Positions 1-5,679 of a DNA stretch of 6,135 bases are shown one piece after another (within the stretch, counting starts at the first letter, position 1; the number at the start of each line of letters is the position of its first letter). The notes under the pieces are model-generated. The model did not search any database, was not told the origin of the DNA, and saw nothing but the letters and a program-made list of their open reading frames with translations. Both the position numbers and the translations under genes were made by a program. This stretch comes from WHSV01 sp050694055 (GTDB lineage Bacteria > Actinomycetota > CADDZG01 > WHSQ01). The DNA is taken from the NCBI GenBank assembly GCA_050694055.1, contig JBOGWX010000101.1, positions 1 through 6,135 of the forward strand, written 5' to 3'.

Positions 1-225
1 GGGATTCGGCGTGAAGGTGCCGCAGGAGACGACCGTGTCGGACCAGTCGAAGCTGAGCTCATCACCGTCGGGGTCGCTGACCGCGGCGAGGTAGATGGTG
101 AGTGGCTCGGAGAGCTGGGCGACGATGTTGCCCTCCGGCGGCACCGAGGCCGCGCCGGCCGGGAGCGCCTGGCTGCCGAGCGCGCCCAGCGCGGCCACCA
201 GGGTGGTCACGAGCGCAACTCGCAC
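1..225 (-). CDS. Secreted protein, N-terminal part (PKD/cadherin-like repeat)
   Basis: This is the 5' end of a gene that runs off the left edge; about 75 codons are visible. The translation starts with a short basic segment and a hydrophobic stretch (VALVTTLVAALGALG), then a small-residue region ending near AGAAS. That is a good Sec signal peptide of about 25-30 residues. After it comes SDPDGDELSFDWSD, the DPDGD-x-L-x-F-x-W pattern seen at the start of PKD or cadherin-like extracellular beta-sandwich repeats. The protein is therefore inferred to be exported and perhaps cell-surface; its full function cannot be told from this fragment. The start is uncertain: GTG at 225 is the first conventional start after an in-frame TAG, but the only good ribosome binding site (248-252) is placed for an ATC codon at 240-238. 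It is divergent from the LuxR gene, with about 200 nt between them. Confidence 0.7.
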   Translation of the reverse strand, partial: MRVALVTTLVAALGALGSQALPAGAASVPPEGNIVAQLSEPLTIYLAAVSDPDGDELSFDWSDTVVSCGTFTPNP

Positions 226-247
226 AGCGATGGCCCGGATGTCCCAA

Positions 248-252
248 CCTCC
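248..252 (-). promoter_or_regulatory. Shine-Dalgarno GGAGG ahead of the secreted-protein gene
   Basis: GGAGG on the minus strand lies 7 nt before an in-frame ATC (240-238) and 22 nt before the GTG at 225. An in-frame TAG sits a few codons upstream of it. The spacing fits initiation at the ATC, which would give the N-terminus (M)RAIAVRVALV, a better-charged signal peptide n-region than the GTG start gives. ATC is a very rare start codon, so this could also be a base error for ATG. Confidence 0.45.
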
Positions 253-384
253 GACTTCGACCTACCGTGACCCAGGTTCGAGCGGGCGGCGCAGTGCGGA
301 TGGGCCCTCTCGCCGGCTCGCGCACCGCAGACCGATGCCCGCTCCTGCAATCAATCCAAGCACAGCGAGCTCCTCGTAACAATT

Positions 385-402
385 CGCCATTTGGCGTATG
401 TT
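385..402 (+). promoter_or_regulatory. Candidate promoter/operator of the LuxR gene
   Basis: A short perfect inverted repeat, CGCCA-TT-TGGCG (385-396), is followed directly by TATGTT (397-402), a TANNNT-type -10 candidate. A transcript from this box would start roughly 15 nt before the ATG at 424. No convincing -35 hexamer is visible. The repeat is in the right place to be an operator, possibly shared with the divergent secreted-protein gene. This is inference from position and symmetry only. Confidence 0.3.
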
Positions 403-414
403 GACGGTGCGGTT

Positions 415-419
415 GGAGG
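415..419 (+). promoter_or_regulatory. Ribosome binding site deciding the LuxR start at 424
   Basis: GGAGG, continuing as GGAGGCGGA, sits 4 nt before the ATG at 424. A longer reading from the TTG at 391 is open but has no ribosome binding site. It would also add 11 Gly/Val-rich residues ahead of MERLQYKDLR, which looks like the usual N-terminus of this regulator group. Confidence 0.55.
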
Positions 420-423
420 CGGA

Positions 424-1455
424 ATGGAGCGCCTGCAGTACAAGGATCTGCGCGCCGCACTCGACTTCCTGGAGCGAATCGGCGGCGCCGCCGACCTCGA
501 CGCGTTCGCCGACGCGCTGGTTACGGGGCTCGGGGGCGCGATCGCGACCGACATCGTCGCCTACAACGAGGTCGATCCCGCGACGAGACGCGCCTTCTTC
601 GTGAGCGATACCGACGTAGAGGCGACCCTGCCGGGAGCCACCGCGCTTCTCGAGCGCCACATGCACGACAACCCGCTGGTCGTCTACACGGAGCGGACGA
701 AGGATGGCAGCGCCCATAAGTGGTCCGACTTCGTCACCCAGCGCGAGTTGCACGCGACCGCGCTGTGGGACGGTCTCTTTAGGCCGTTCGGGGTCGAGCG
801 ACAGATGGTGGCGACCCTGCCGGCTCCGGCCCCGCTGCTGGTCGGCGTCGTGCTCAACCGCTGCGGGCGAGACTTCTCCGAGCGCGACCGGGCGATGTTG
901 AACCTGCTGCGCCCCCATCTCGTCAACGCCTACCGCAACGCCCAGGCGAGAAGCGCGCTGGCTGCGCTGGCGCGGTCGGACCACCACCCGGCCGAGGCGG
1001 TGGTGATCGTGGGGGCGCTGGGCGAACCGCTGGGGCTCACGCCGCGGGATCGCGACCTGCTGGGCGCCTTCGGGGACGGCGCGGGCGGACGGCTCCCCGA
1101 GCGGCTGAAGGAGTGGCTGAGCCGCATGCGAGCCCGAGCGCCGCTGCCGGCCGAGCCGCTGGTGGCCGCGGGCGACGGTCTCACCGTCGAGGCGCGGCTG
1201 CTGGCGCCTTCGGTGGTGGCGCTGCGGGCTCGCCGCGAACGGCTCGCTCCGACTGCGCTGTCGTCGAGGGGACTGACCCTGCGGGAGGGCGAAGTACTCG
1301 CGCTCGTCGCGGAAGGCCGCACCAACAAGGAGATCGCAATTCGCCTCGACGTGCTCCCGTCCACCGTGAAGAAGCACCTCGAGCGCACCTACGCCAAGCT
1401 CGGCGTCCACACGCGCACGGCGGCGGCGACCGCGGCCTTGCGCGACCGTCCCTGA
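424..1455 (+). CDS. LuxR-family transcriptional regulator with N-terminal sensor-like domain
   Basis: This encodes a 343-residue cytoplasmic DNA-binding regulator. The last 60 residues (about 284-343) are a clear LuxR/FixJ-type helix-turn-helix: LTLREGEVLALVAEGRTNKE, then a second helix in STVKKHLERTYAKLGVHTRT, with the typical E-x-E-V-L, T-N-K-E-I-A and V-K-K-H-L positions. Residues 1 to about 190 form a GAF-like sensor region typical of actinobacterial single-component LuxR proteins, with motifs such as DIVAYNEVD, HMHDNPLV, FRPFGVERQM and the pre-linker segment FSERDRAMLNLLRPHL. No receiver-domain Asp or autoinducer-binding motif is evident, so the ligand is unknown. The start at ATG 424 is chosen for its adjacent GGAGG. 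The gene is intact, monocistronic in this window, divergent from a secreted-protein gene, and followed by a GC-rich hairpin. Its targets are unknown; the divergent neighbour is a reasonable guess only. Confidence 0.9.
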   Translation: MERLQYKDLRAALDFLERIGGAADLDAFADALVTGLGGAIATDIVAYNEVDPATRRAFFVSDTDVEATLPGATALLERHMHDNPLVVYTERTKDGSAHKWSDFVTQRELHATALWDGLFRPFGVERQMVATLPAPAPLLVGVVLNRCGRDFSERDRAMLNLLRPHLVNAYRNAQARSALAALARSDHHPAEAVVIVGALGEPLGLTPRDRDLLGAFGDGAGGRLPERLKEWLSRMRARAPLPAEPLVAAGDGLTVEARLLAPSVVALRARRERLAPTALSSRGLTLREGEVLALVAEGRTNKEIAIRLDVLPSTVKKHLERTYAKLGVHTRTAAATAALRDRP

Positions 1456-1483
1456 GCCGGGCTACCGACCCGCTCTGACCAGC

Positions 1484-1510
1484 ACGCGCCGCTTGCGGCG
1501 AACGGCGCGT
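1484..1510. terminator. GC-rich hairpin between convergent genes (terminator candidate)
   Basis: ACGCGCCG (1484-1491) and CGGCGCGT (1503-1510) are perfect 8-bp arms around an 11-nt loop. A competing inner hairpin, CGCCG-CTTG-CGGCG, occupies 1487-1500. It starts 28 nt after the LuxR stop and lies between two convergent reading frames, so it could serve both strands. There is no U-tract, as is often the case for GC-rich actinobacterial hairpins, so the terminator role is inferred. Confidence 0.45.
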
Positions 1511-1556
1511 ACAACTCTGATCTGATCTGTAGGAACCCGGTCCGCGTCGGTGACGG

Positions 1557-1924
1557 CTACGCGAGTCGCTCTATCCCCGGGAATCGATCGAAATGGGAGT
1601 CAAAGCTTAGGATCCGGCGGATCTCGTGCGCCCGCATCACGGCCACATGGAGCGCGTCTCGTGCCGACAGGCTGTATCCACCAAACAAGGCTCGCTTCGC
1701 TCCCTCGACCTCTCCGACGCCAATAGGAAGGACTCATCGACGACCTCCAGAACCGCGTCGAACGCCGGCTGGATGGCGTCAGGCCGGCCGATCGCGGTGT
1801 AGCGGTGCAGGATCTCTTGCAGCACCTCAACGTCGGTGACCAGGCGCTCCTCGCGAGCGATGAGATCGTCGAGGAGCCTCTGGGCGTCGGCCTTGTGTGG
1901 GTGCTCCGCGCCCACCAGGTACAT
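1557..1924 (-). pseudogene. VapC-family PIN-domain toxin, 5'-truncated and frameshifted
   Basis: Two frames together give a VapC-like PIN ribonuclease. Frame one, from ATG 1924, reads MYLVGAEHPHKADAQRLLDD and contains TDVEVLQEILHRY, the conserved PIN segment with its acidic residues. After DESF (TTC at 1729-1727) the frame must shift, near 1725-1726. The next frame then reads IGVGEVEGAK, SLSARDALHVAVM and ILSFDSHFDRFPGI, the classic C-terminal PIN motifs with catalytic acids, and stops at TAG 1557. One missing base (a C in the CC before TATT) would restore it. The expected N-terminal strand of the family, with V-D-x-N and the first catalytic Asp, is absent: upstream of PMYLVG the sequence reads SRYLRG and has no such motif. 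No antitoxin gene lies upstream on this strand; the protease gene begins about 70 nt away. The toxin is therefore inferred to be dead even if the slip is a sequence error. Confidence 0.8.
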
Positions 1925-1982
1925 CGGCCCCCGCAGGTACCGGCTCGGCGGTGGCGAAGTACGCCTGCAGGACTCCAGATCA

Positions 1983-1990
1983 AGGAAAGG
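1983..1990 (+). promoter_or_regulatory. Ribosome binding site of the protease gene
   Basis: AGGAAAGG lies 6 nt before ATG 1997. It fixes that codon as the start, ahead of an open upstream extension to 1805 that would run through the antisense vapC remnant. Confidence 0.6.
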
Positions 1991-1996
1991 TTCTGC

Positions 1997-4097
1997 ATGC
2001 GCACGCTGAAAGCCATCCTCGCCGCTTCGCTGGTGCTCGGCCTGTGGCAGTTCCCAGGTCCCGCGACGGGTGAGCAGGGTCCGTCATCGAGCGCCCTCTA
2101 CGCCATCCCGTTCGCGTCGGGGACAGTCGACCCGGCCCGCGACCTCGAGGCGACCGACCCCGCCGGGCACGATCTCGTGCTCGTGCAGTTCGAGAGCTAC
2201 GGCGACCCGGGCATCGTGGAGCGCATCGCAGCGACGGGGGCCGACCTCGTCCAGCCGCTCGCTCCCGTCTCCTACATGGTGTGGGCCGACGCCGAGCAGA
2301 CCGAGGCACTGCGCGACGTCGACGGCGTGCGGTGGGCCGGGGTCATGCCAGAAGAGACCCGAGTCTCCGGCGACGTCGGCTCCGACACCAACCTCCTGCG
2401 GGTGACCATCGTGGGCGACCGCCTTTCCGGCGCCGAGATCCTCAACTCCCGGCCTCGTCGCTTCACGGCCATCGACGGACTCGTGCTCGAGGTGCCGGGG
2501 AACCAGGATTTAGCTCAAGAGCTGGCACAGCTTCCTCAGGTCTACTCGATCGCCGACGGCACGCTCCGCCCTGAGCTTCGTGACGAGCTGTCGGATCAGC
2601 TGGTTGCCGGCAACGTCGACAAGAAGGGCAACCCCCGTCCCGGCTACGCGCGCTGGCTCGAGCGGATCAAGGCCGACGGAAAGGGCGTGATCATCTCGCA
2701 CGTCGACGGCGGTGTGGACTTCAACCATCCAGAGCTCGCCGATCGCGTCGCCGCCTGCATCGACTACAGCCCCCTCGACGGCGGCCTGTGCTCGGTCAAC
2801 AACACCGACGATGTCATCGGGCACGGCACGCACACCGCCGGAATCATCGTCGGCACGGGTTCGACCGGCCTCGGTGACGCCGACGGCTTCAGCTATGGGC
2901 AGGGCATGGCGCCGGGCGCCAAGCTCGTGGTCCAGAACGCGATCAGCTTGCAGTCCGACGATCCCTTCGCCGACGGCTACAGAGCCGTGTACCGCGACGC
3001 CCACGACGAGGGCGCGATCGTCTCCGCCAACTCGTGGGGACCATCAGGAGATCCCAAGGGCTACGACGAGGACACACGCGAGTTCGACACGATCCCGCGC
3101 GACATCAACTCCGATAAGCGCGGCGACCAGCCGATGGCCTTCGTGCTGTCGATCATGAACGGCTCGGGAGGCGAGTCGACGCAGGGGACACCAGACGAGG
3201 GCAAGAACCTCGTTCGTGTCGGTGGCAGCGGCAACCGGCCGCGTATCACCGGCGCGCCGGGATTCGACGACCTCTGCACCTGCACCGCGCACGGACCGGC
3301 CCTCGACGGCAGGATGCTGCCGGACAACGCCCGGACAGAACGTGATGTCGACGCGCGCGACCAACGGCGTGCTGTGCGGCCTGCCCGGCTCGACGCAGGA
3401 GACGCCTCCTTCGCCGTTGCACGCGCCGTGCACCGGAACCTCGATGGCTTCCCCCCACGTCAGCGGTGGCTACGCGGTCTTCGTCGAGTGGTTCCGCAAG
3501 AACCTCGGCGGCACACCGTCGCCGGCGCTGGTCAAGGCCGCGTTCGTGAACGGCGCCATCGACCTCTCGAGGCGCGACGGGGTCGATGCCGACGGCGAGC
3601 CGCTCACTACGATCCCCAACAACCAGCAGGGCTGGGGGCGCTTCAGCCTCGGGCGCACGATCAAGTCGTGGCGCAAGGGTGCCGTCCGTCTCGACCAGAG
3701 CGTCGTGTTCACCGACAGCGGCCAGTCCAGGTCGCTGCGGATCGAGCCCATCCGGGCGCGCCGGCCGCTGAAGGCGACGCTTGTGTGGACCGATGCACCC
3801 GGCCACGGCAAGGGCGGCGAGTTGCCGGCGTGGGTCAACGACCTCAACCTCATCGTGAGGGGCGGCGGCACCAACTACAGGGGCAACGCGTTCGAGGACG
3901 GTTGGTCGGTGGGCGGCGGGAAGGCCGACCGCATGAACAACGTCGAGAACGTCTACCTGCGCCGCGGCGGAGACAAGCGCTACCGAGTGACCGTCAAGGC
4001 CGCCAACATCATCGGCGACGCTCTGCCCAACCACAAGGGCGCCACCGACCAGGACTTCGCTCTCGTAGTCACGAACGCGAGACTCGTGCGGCCCTGA
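1997..4097 (+). pseudogene. Secreted Kp43-like subtilisin (S8) serine protease, frameshifted
   Basis: This is an exported endopeptidase of the subtilase family, about 700 residues if the frame is repaired. Residues 1 to about 25 are a signal peptide (MRTLKAILAASLVLGL). Residues about 30-210 resemble the propeptide region of this group (HDLVLVQFE, DGVRWAGVMP). The catalytic domain follows, with Asp237 in SHVDGGVDFNHPEL, His276 in IGHGTHTAGI and the oxyanion Asn388 in SIMNGSGG. After MLPD (3317-3325) the frame must move by one base at about 3326. The new frame reads TPGQNVMSTRATNG, then GTSMASPHVSGG with the catalytic Ser (codon 3441-3443, residue 483 after repair). It continues through a C-terminal beta-sandwich (LKATLVWTDAPG, WVNDLNLIV, NNVENVYL) to TGA 4095-4097. 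Two missing bases (for example Asp-Ile-Thr-Pro) or one extra base would explain the slip. Without correction the product is 715 residues, ends at 4144 and lacks Ser483, so it would be inactive. The strong conservation downstream of the slip points to recent damage or a sequence error. No operon partner is visible. Confidence 0.88.
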
Positions 4098-4122
4098 CTG
4101 GGATTCGTTCGCTCCACCACGA

Positions 4123-4135
4123 GCGGTTCGACCGC
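4123..4135 (+). terminator. Weak hairpin after the protease gene
   Basis: GCGGT-TCG-ACCGC is a perfect 5-bp stem with a 3-nt loop, 25 nt after the protease stop. It has no U-tract and is short, so a terminator role is only possible. Confidence 0.2.
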
Positions 4136-4155
4136 CTAGCGTGAGCCATACGTTG

Positions 4156-4346
4156 ATGAGCAAGACCCACGATCGACCTGCCGGTGCCGCTGAAGCGACC
4201 GGCTCCAAGCGCTGGCCAGGACATTCGGACGGAGTGAGGCACAGCTCGTTCGAAAAGCGCTCGAACGACTCGAGAAGTGGGGCCGGATCCCCGACGGCGG
4301 CTCATTCGAACGGAAGTCCGAGCATTTCATTCGCGTGTTGCGATGA
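4156..4346 (+). pseudogene. Ribbon-helix-helix antitoxin remnant (VapB/CopG-like), two frame slips
   Basis: No single frame covers this gene, but three joined frames give a coherent RHH protein of about 62 residues. ATG 4156 opens MSKT. Skipping one C at 4168 gives TIDLPVPLK. Skipping one C at 4196 gives DRLQALARTFGRSEAQLVRK, then ALERLEKWGRIPDGG and a TGA stop at 4344-4346. The order is a beta-strand, then a helix, then the G-R-S-E-A-Q-L-V-R-x-A-L-E-R-L turn and helix typical of RHH antitoxins that partner VapC or similar toxins. No toxin follows: the 3' end overlaps the convergent methyltransferase gene by 20 nt. It is inferred to be an orphan, non-functional remnant, or an intact orphan if both extra C residues are sequence errors. 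No clear ribosome binding site is seen. Confidence 0.6.
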
Positions 4347-5067
4347 AAATCAACTCTCGACTCCCTACCTCGACGAGCTGACGGTCCCAGTCACCAAAGA
4401 CGTGCTCCACCGAGAAACCGACGTCGGCCAGCGACCGGGTCAGTTCCGCCTGGGTGCGGAATCGCAGCTCGTTCGTGGACACCACCTCTTCGCCAGATGC
4501 GAAGTGGTAGTGAATCTCGAAAGACACACGTCCGCTTTGGACCTCGAGCAACTGCTGCCACACCTCGACGGGGCCGAGCCCCGGGTGATCGATCTGGCGA
4601 CGGGATGCTTGCGGCGTCCATGCGCCCCACGCTCGTGCGGACGGATTGCGGCTCTCGAACGCCACGCGACCGCCCGGGCCTAGCGCCCTGTGGATGGCAG
4701 CGAGCGTCTGGTGCCAGCCGTCGTCGTCGGCGATGACTTGGGCCACGTGACCGGTCATGATCGCCAGGTCGACCTGGGACTGGTCCAGTCGGCTCGCATC
4801 GCCTTCGACCCATCGCACGAGCTCGCCGCCGGGACGAGCGCGCGCGACATCGAGCATGGCACCCGACGGGTCGACACCGATCATCTGGTGACCTCGTCGG
4901 GCCAGCTCACAGGTCAGCAATCCCGTGCCGCAGCCGATGTCGATAATCCACGATGCGGACAGTTCCGTTGCCAGCTCGATGTAGAACGCGGTGTCGACAG
5001 CGAACGGATTCAGCGTGTCGTAGACGGCGACCAGGCGAGGATCGGTGTACTCCTGAAAAGTGGCCAC
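4327..5067 (-). CDS. Class I SAM-dependent methyltransferase
   Basis: This is an intact 246-residue soluble protein with the Rossmann-like SAM-binding fold. Motif I is IIDIGCGTGLL at residues 41-51; the acidic ribose-binding residue is Asp66 in GVDPSGAML; a motif II-type GDA is at about 89-91; and LAIMTGHVAQVI (101-112) is the post-motif strand common in this broad family. A second half rich in beta-strands (about 140-246) would shape the substrate pocket. The substrate cannot be told from sequence; small-molecule methylation is the usual role of such stand-alone proteins. The start is GTG at 5067. No Shine-Dalgarno precedes it, but TATCGT lies 9 nt upstream, which suits leaderless expression. 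It is divergent from the tiny gene at 5112, and its tail overlaps the RHH remnant on the other strand. Confidence 0.88.
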   Translation of the reverse strand: MATFQEYTDPRLVAVYDTLNPFAVDTAFYIELATELSASWIIDIGCGTGLLTCELARRGHQMIGVDPSGAMLDVARARPGGELVRWVEGDASRLDQSQVDLAIMTGHVAQVIADDDGWHQTLAAIHRALGPGGRVAFESRNPSARAWGAWTPQASRRQIDHPGLGPVEVWQQLLEVQSGRVSFEIHYHFASGEEVVSTNELRFRTQAELTRSLADVGFSVEHVFGDWDRQLVEVGSRELIFIATRE

Positions 5068-5076
5068 GGTGGGACA

Positions 5077-5082
5077 ACGATA
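5077..5082 (-). promoter_or_regulatory. Candidate -10 box of the methyltransferase gene (leaderless)
   Basis: TATCGT on the minus strand ends 9 nt before the GTG start at 5067, with no ribosome binding site in between. The position implies a transcript starting at or within a few bases of the start codon. No -35 element is recognised. Confidence 0.35.
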
Positions 5083-5111
5083 GGAGGTATGCCCTTTTCT
5101 GGGGGTAGATC

Positions 5112-5244
5112 ATGACCGACGAACCGAAATCCGAACCTCAAATCCCCACCGGCGGCGGTGACGGACAGGAGCCACCGCCGGCCGGACGAAGAACTCATCG
5201 CCTATCTGGAGAAAGGGCGCGAGCCAAAGGGAGAGAAACGGTAG
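5112..5244 (+). pseudogene. Tiny polar protein gene, one apparent frame slip
   Basis: ATG 5112, preceded by GGGGGT at a plausible ribosome-binding distance, opens MTDEPKSEPQIPTGGGDGQE and continues into a proline run. Read straight on, it becomes Arg-rich (GRRTHRLSGERARAKG) and ends at 5267, overlapping the opposite gene's stop. If the extra G at about 5181 is skipped, the frame becomes PDEELIAYLEKGREPKGE and stops at TAG 5242-5244. That gives a 43-44 residue, highly charged, probably disordered protein with a short C-terminal helix. The composition of the second reading (acidic start, D-E-E-L-I-x-Y-L-E-K-G) looks far more natural, so I favour it. I do not recognise the family or function. 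It is divergent from the methyltransferase gene with only 44 nt between starts. Depending on whether the slip is real, it is either an intact small gene or a pseudogene. Confidence 0.45.
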
Positions 5245-5263
5245 GACCACCCTCCGGACGGCC

Positions 5264-5545
5264 TTAGCTCGCGTGCCGCCTGAGGTGATCGTCGAGCTTC
5301 ACCGCGAGCTCGTAGATCCGGTCGGCGAGCTGCACACCTTGTTCCTCCACGCGCACAGCAAGCGTGTACATCCGCGCAGAGACGGTATCTATCCGGGAAC
5401 CCTGGGCCTCGATCCGGGAACCCTGGGCCTGAAACTGACCTCGCATCTCGGACCCGAGCGCATCGATGCGGTTACCCAGATAGAAGAGCGCGCCCAGGAG
5501 CGTAGCCGCGAGCAACCCGATCGCCGTCCATGCTTGCGCTTCCAT
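5264..5545 (-). CDS. Small membrane-anchored coiled-coil protein
   Basis: This is an intact 93-residue protein. Residues about 4-23 (QAWTAIGLLAATLLGALFYL) form one transmembrane helix at the N-terminus. The rest is charged and heptad-like (GNRIDALGSEM, GSRIEAQGSRID, VRVEEQGVQLADRIYELAVK), ending in DDHLRRHAS, so a cytoplasmic or periplasmic coiled coil is expected. Small proteins of this layout are frequent in actinobacteria and have no assigned function; an oligomeric scaffold is conceivable but not shown. One heptad is duplicated exactly (5391-5432). ATG 5545 has no ribosome binding site, but TACGGT lies 7 nt upstream, which suggests a leaderless transcript. Its stop touches the end of the neighbouring convergent tiny gene. 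Confidence 0.75.
   Translation of the reverse strand: MEAQAWTAIGLLAATLLGALFYLGNRIDALGSEMRGQFQAQGSRIEAQGSRIDTVSARMYTLAVRVEEQGVQLADRIYELAVKLDDHLRRHAS
5391..5432. repeat. Two tandem 21-bp units inside the coiled-coil gene
   Basis: ATCCGGGAACCCTGGGCCT occurs at 5391-5409 and again at 5412-5430, identical over 19 nt with a 21-nt period. On the coding strand the units encode AQGSRIE and AQGSRID, exactly one heptad each, so the repeat keeps the frame and the coiled-coil register. Confidence 0.9.
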
Positions 5546-5552
5546 GCCTGGA

Positions 5553-5558
5553 ACCGTA
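5553..5558 (-). promoter_or_regulatory. Candidate -10 box of the coiled-coil gene (leaderless)
   Basis: TACGGT on the minus strand ends 7 nt before the ATG at 5545, the spacing expected when transcription starts at the start codon. No Shine-Dalgarno is present and no -35 is evident. Confidence 0.35.
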
Positions 5559-5657
5559 GCAGGGAACTATGACAGAAACCGTGTGAACCGGGCCCGGCAA
5601 GTCTGGCAAGAGGGCGCGCTTCGCTCAGTGTCATGAGCCCCCATGAGACCCCCTCGG

Positions 5658-5679
5658 ATGATGTATATTCGTACATCAT
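5658..5679 (+). promoter_or_regulatory. Inverted-repeat operator with embedded -10 box of the antitoxin gene
   Basis: ATGATGTA (5658-5665) and TACATCAT (5672-5679) are perfect 8-bp arms around TATTCG. The right arm covers the first two bases of the ATG at 5678. TATATT (5664-5669), a strong -10 hexamer, lies in the centre and ends 8 nt before the ATG, so the transcript is probably leaderless. RHH antitoxins commonly bind such palindromes to repress their own operon; here a bound dimer would cover both the promoter and the start codon. Confidence 0.7.

Noticed and set aside
262..1410. Long open reading frame (382 codons) antisense to the LuxR gene
   Set aside because: Its translation is Arg/Gln/His-rich without recognisable motifs, and it mirrors a clearly conserved gene; GC-rich DNA leaves opposite frames open.
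1933..1968. Imperfect inverted repeat GCAGGTAC / GTACGCCTGC ahead of the protease gene
   Set aside because: It needs a bulge and a wide spacer and has no promoter hexamer attached; too weak to call an operator or an IS end.
1805..1996. N-terminal extension of the protease to an ATG at 1805
   Set aside because: The extension is antisense to the vapC remnant and precedes a clear signal peptide; ATG 1997 has its own ribosome binding site.
3317..3335. Programmed ribosomal frameshift as an explanation for the protease break
   Set aside because: No slippery heptamer, nearby stop codon or strong downstream structure is evident, and such control is not known for this protease family.
3246..4208. 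Long minus-strand open frame across the protease C-terminal half
   Set aside because: Low-complexity composition without family motifs, and the plus strand encodes conserved subtilase sequence.
4247..4267. Inverted repeat CGTTCGA-N7-TCGAACG
   Set aside because: It lies inside the coding body of the RHH remnant (codons for LVRKALERL), so it is most likely a chance result of codon use rather than an operator or terminator.
4141..4683. Plus-strand open frame of 180 codons over the methyltransferase tail
   Set aside because: Composition is unlike a protein family and the conserved readings in this stretch are the RHH remnant and the minus-strand methyltransferase.
5588..5597. Palindrome CCGGGCCCGG between the coiled-coil and antitoxin genes
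   Set aside because: A 10-bp all-GC palindrome is expected by chance in this base composition, and it shows no link to a promoter or hairpin with a loop.
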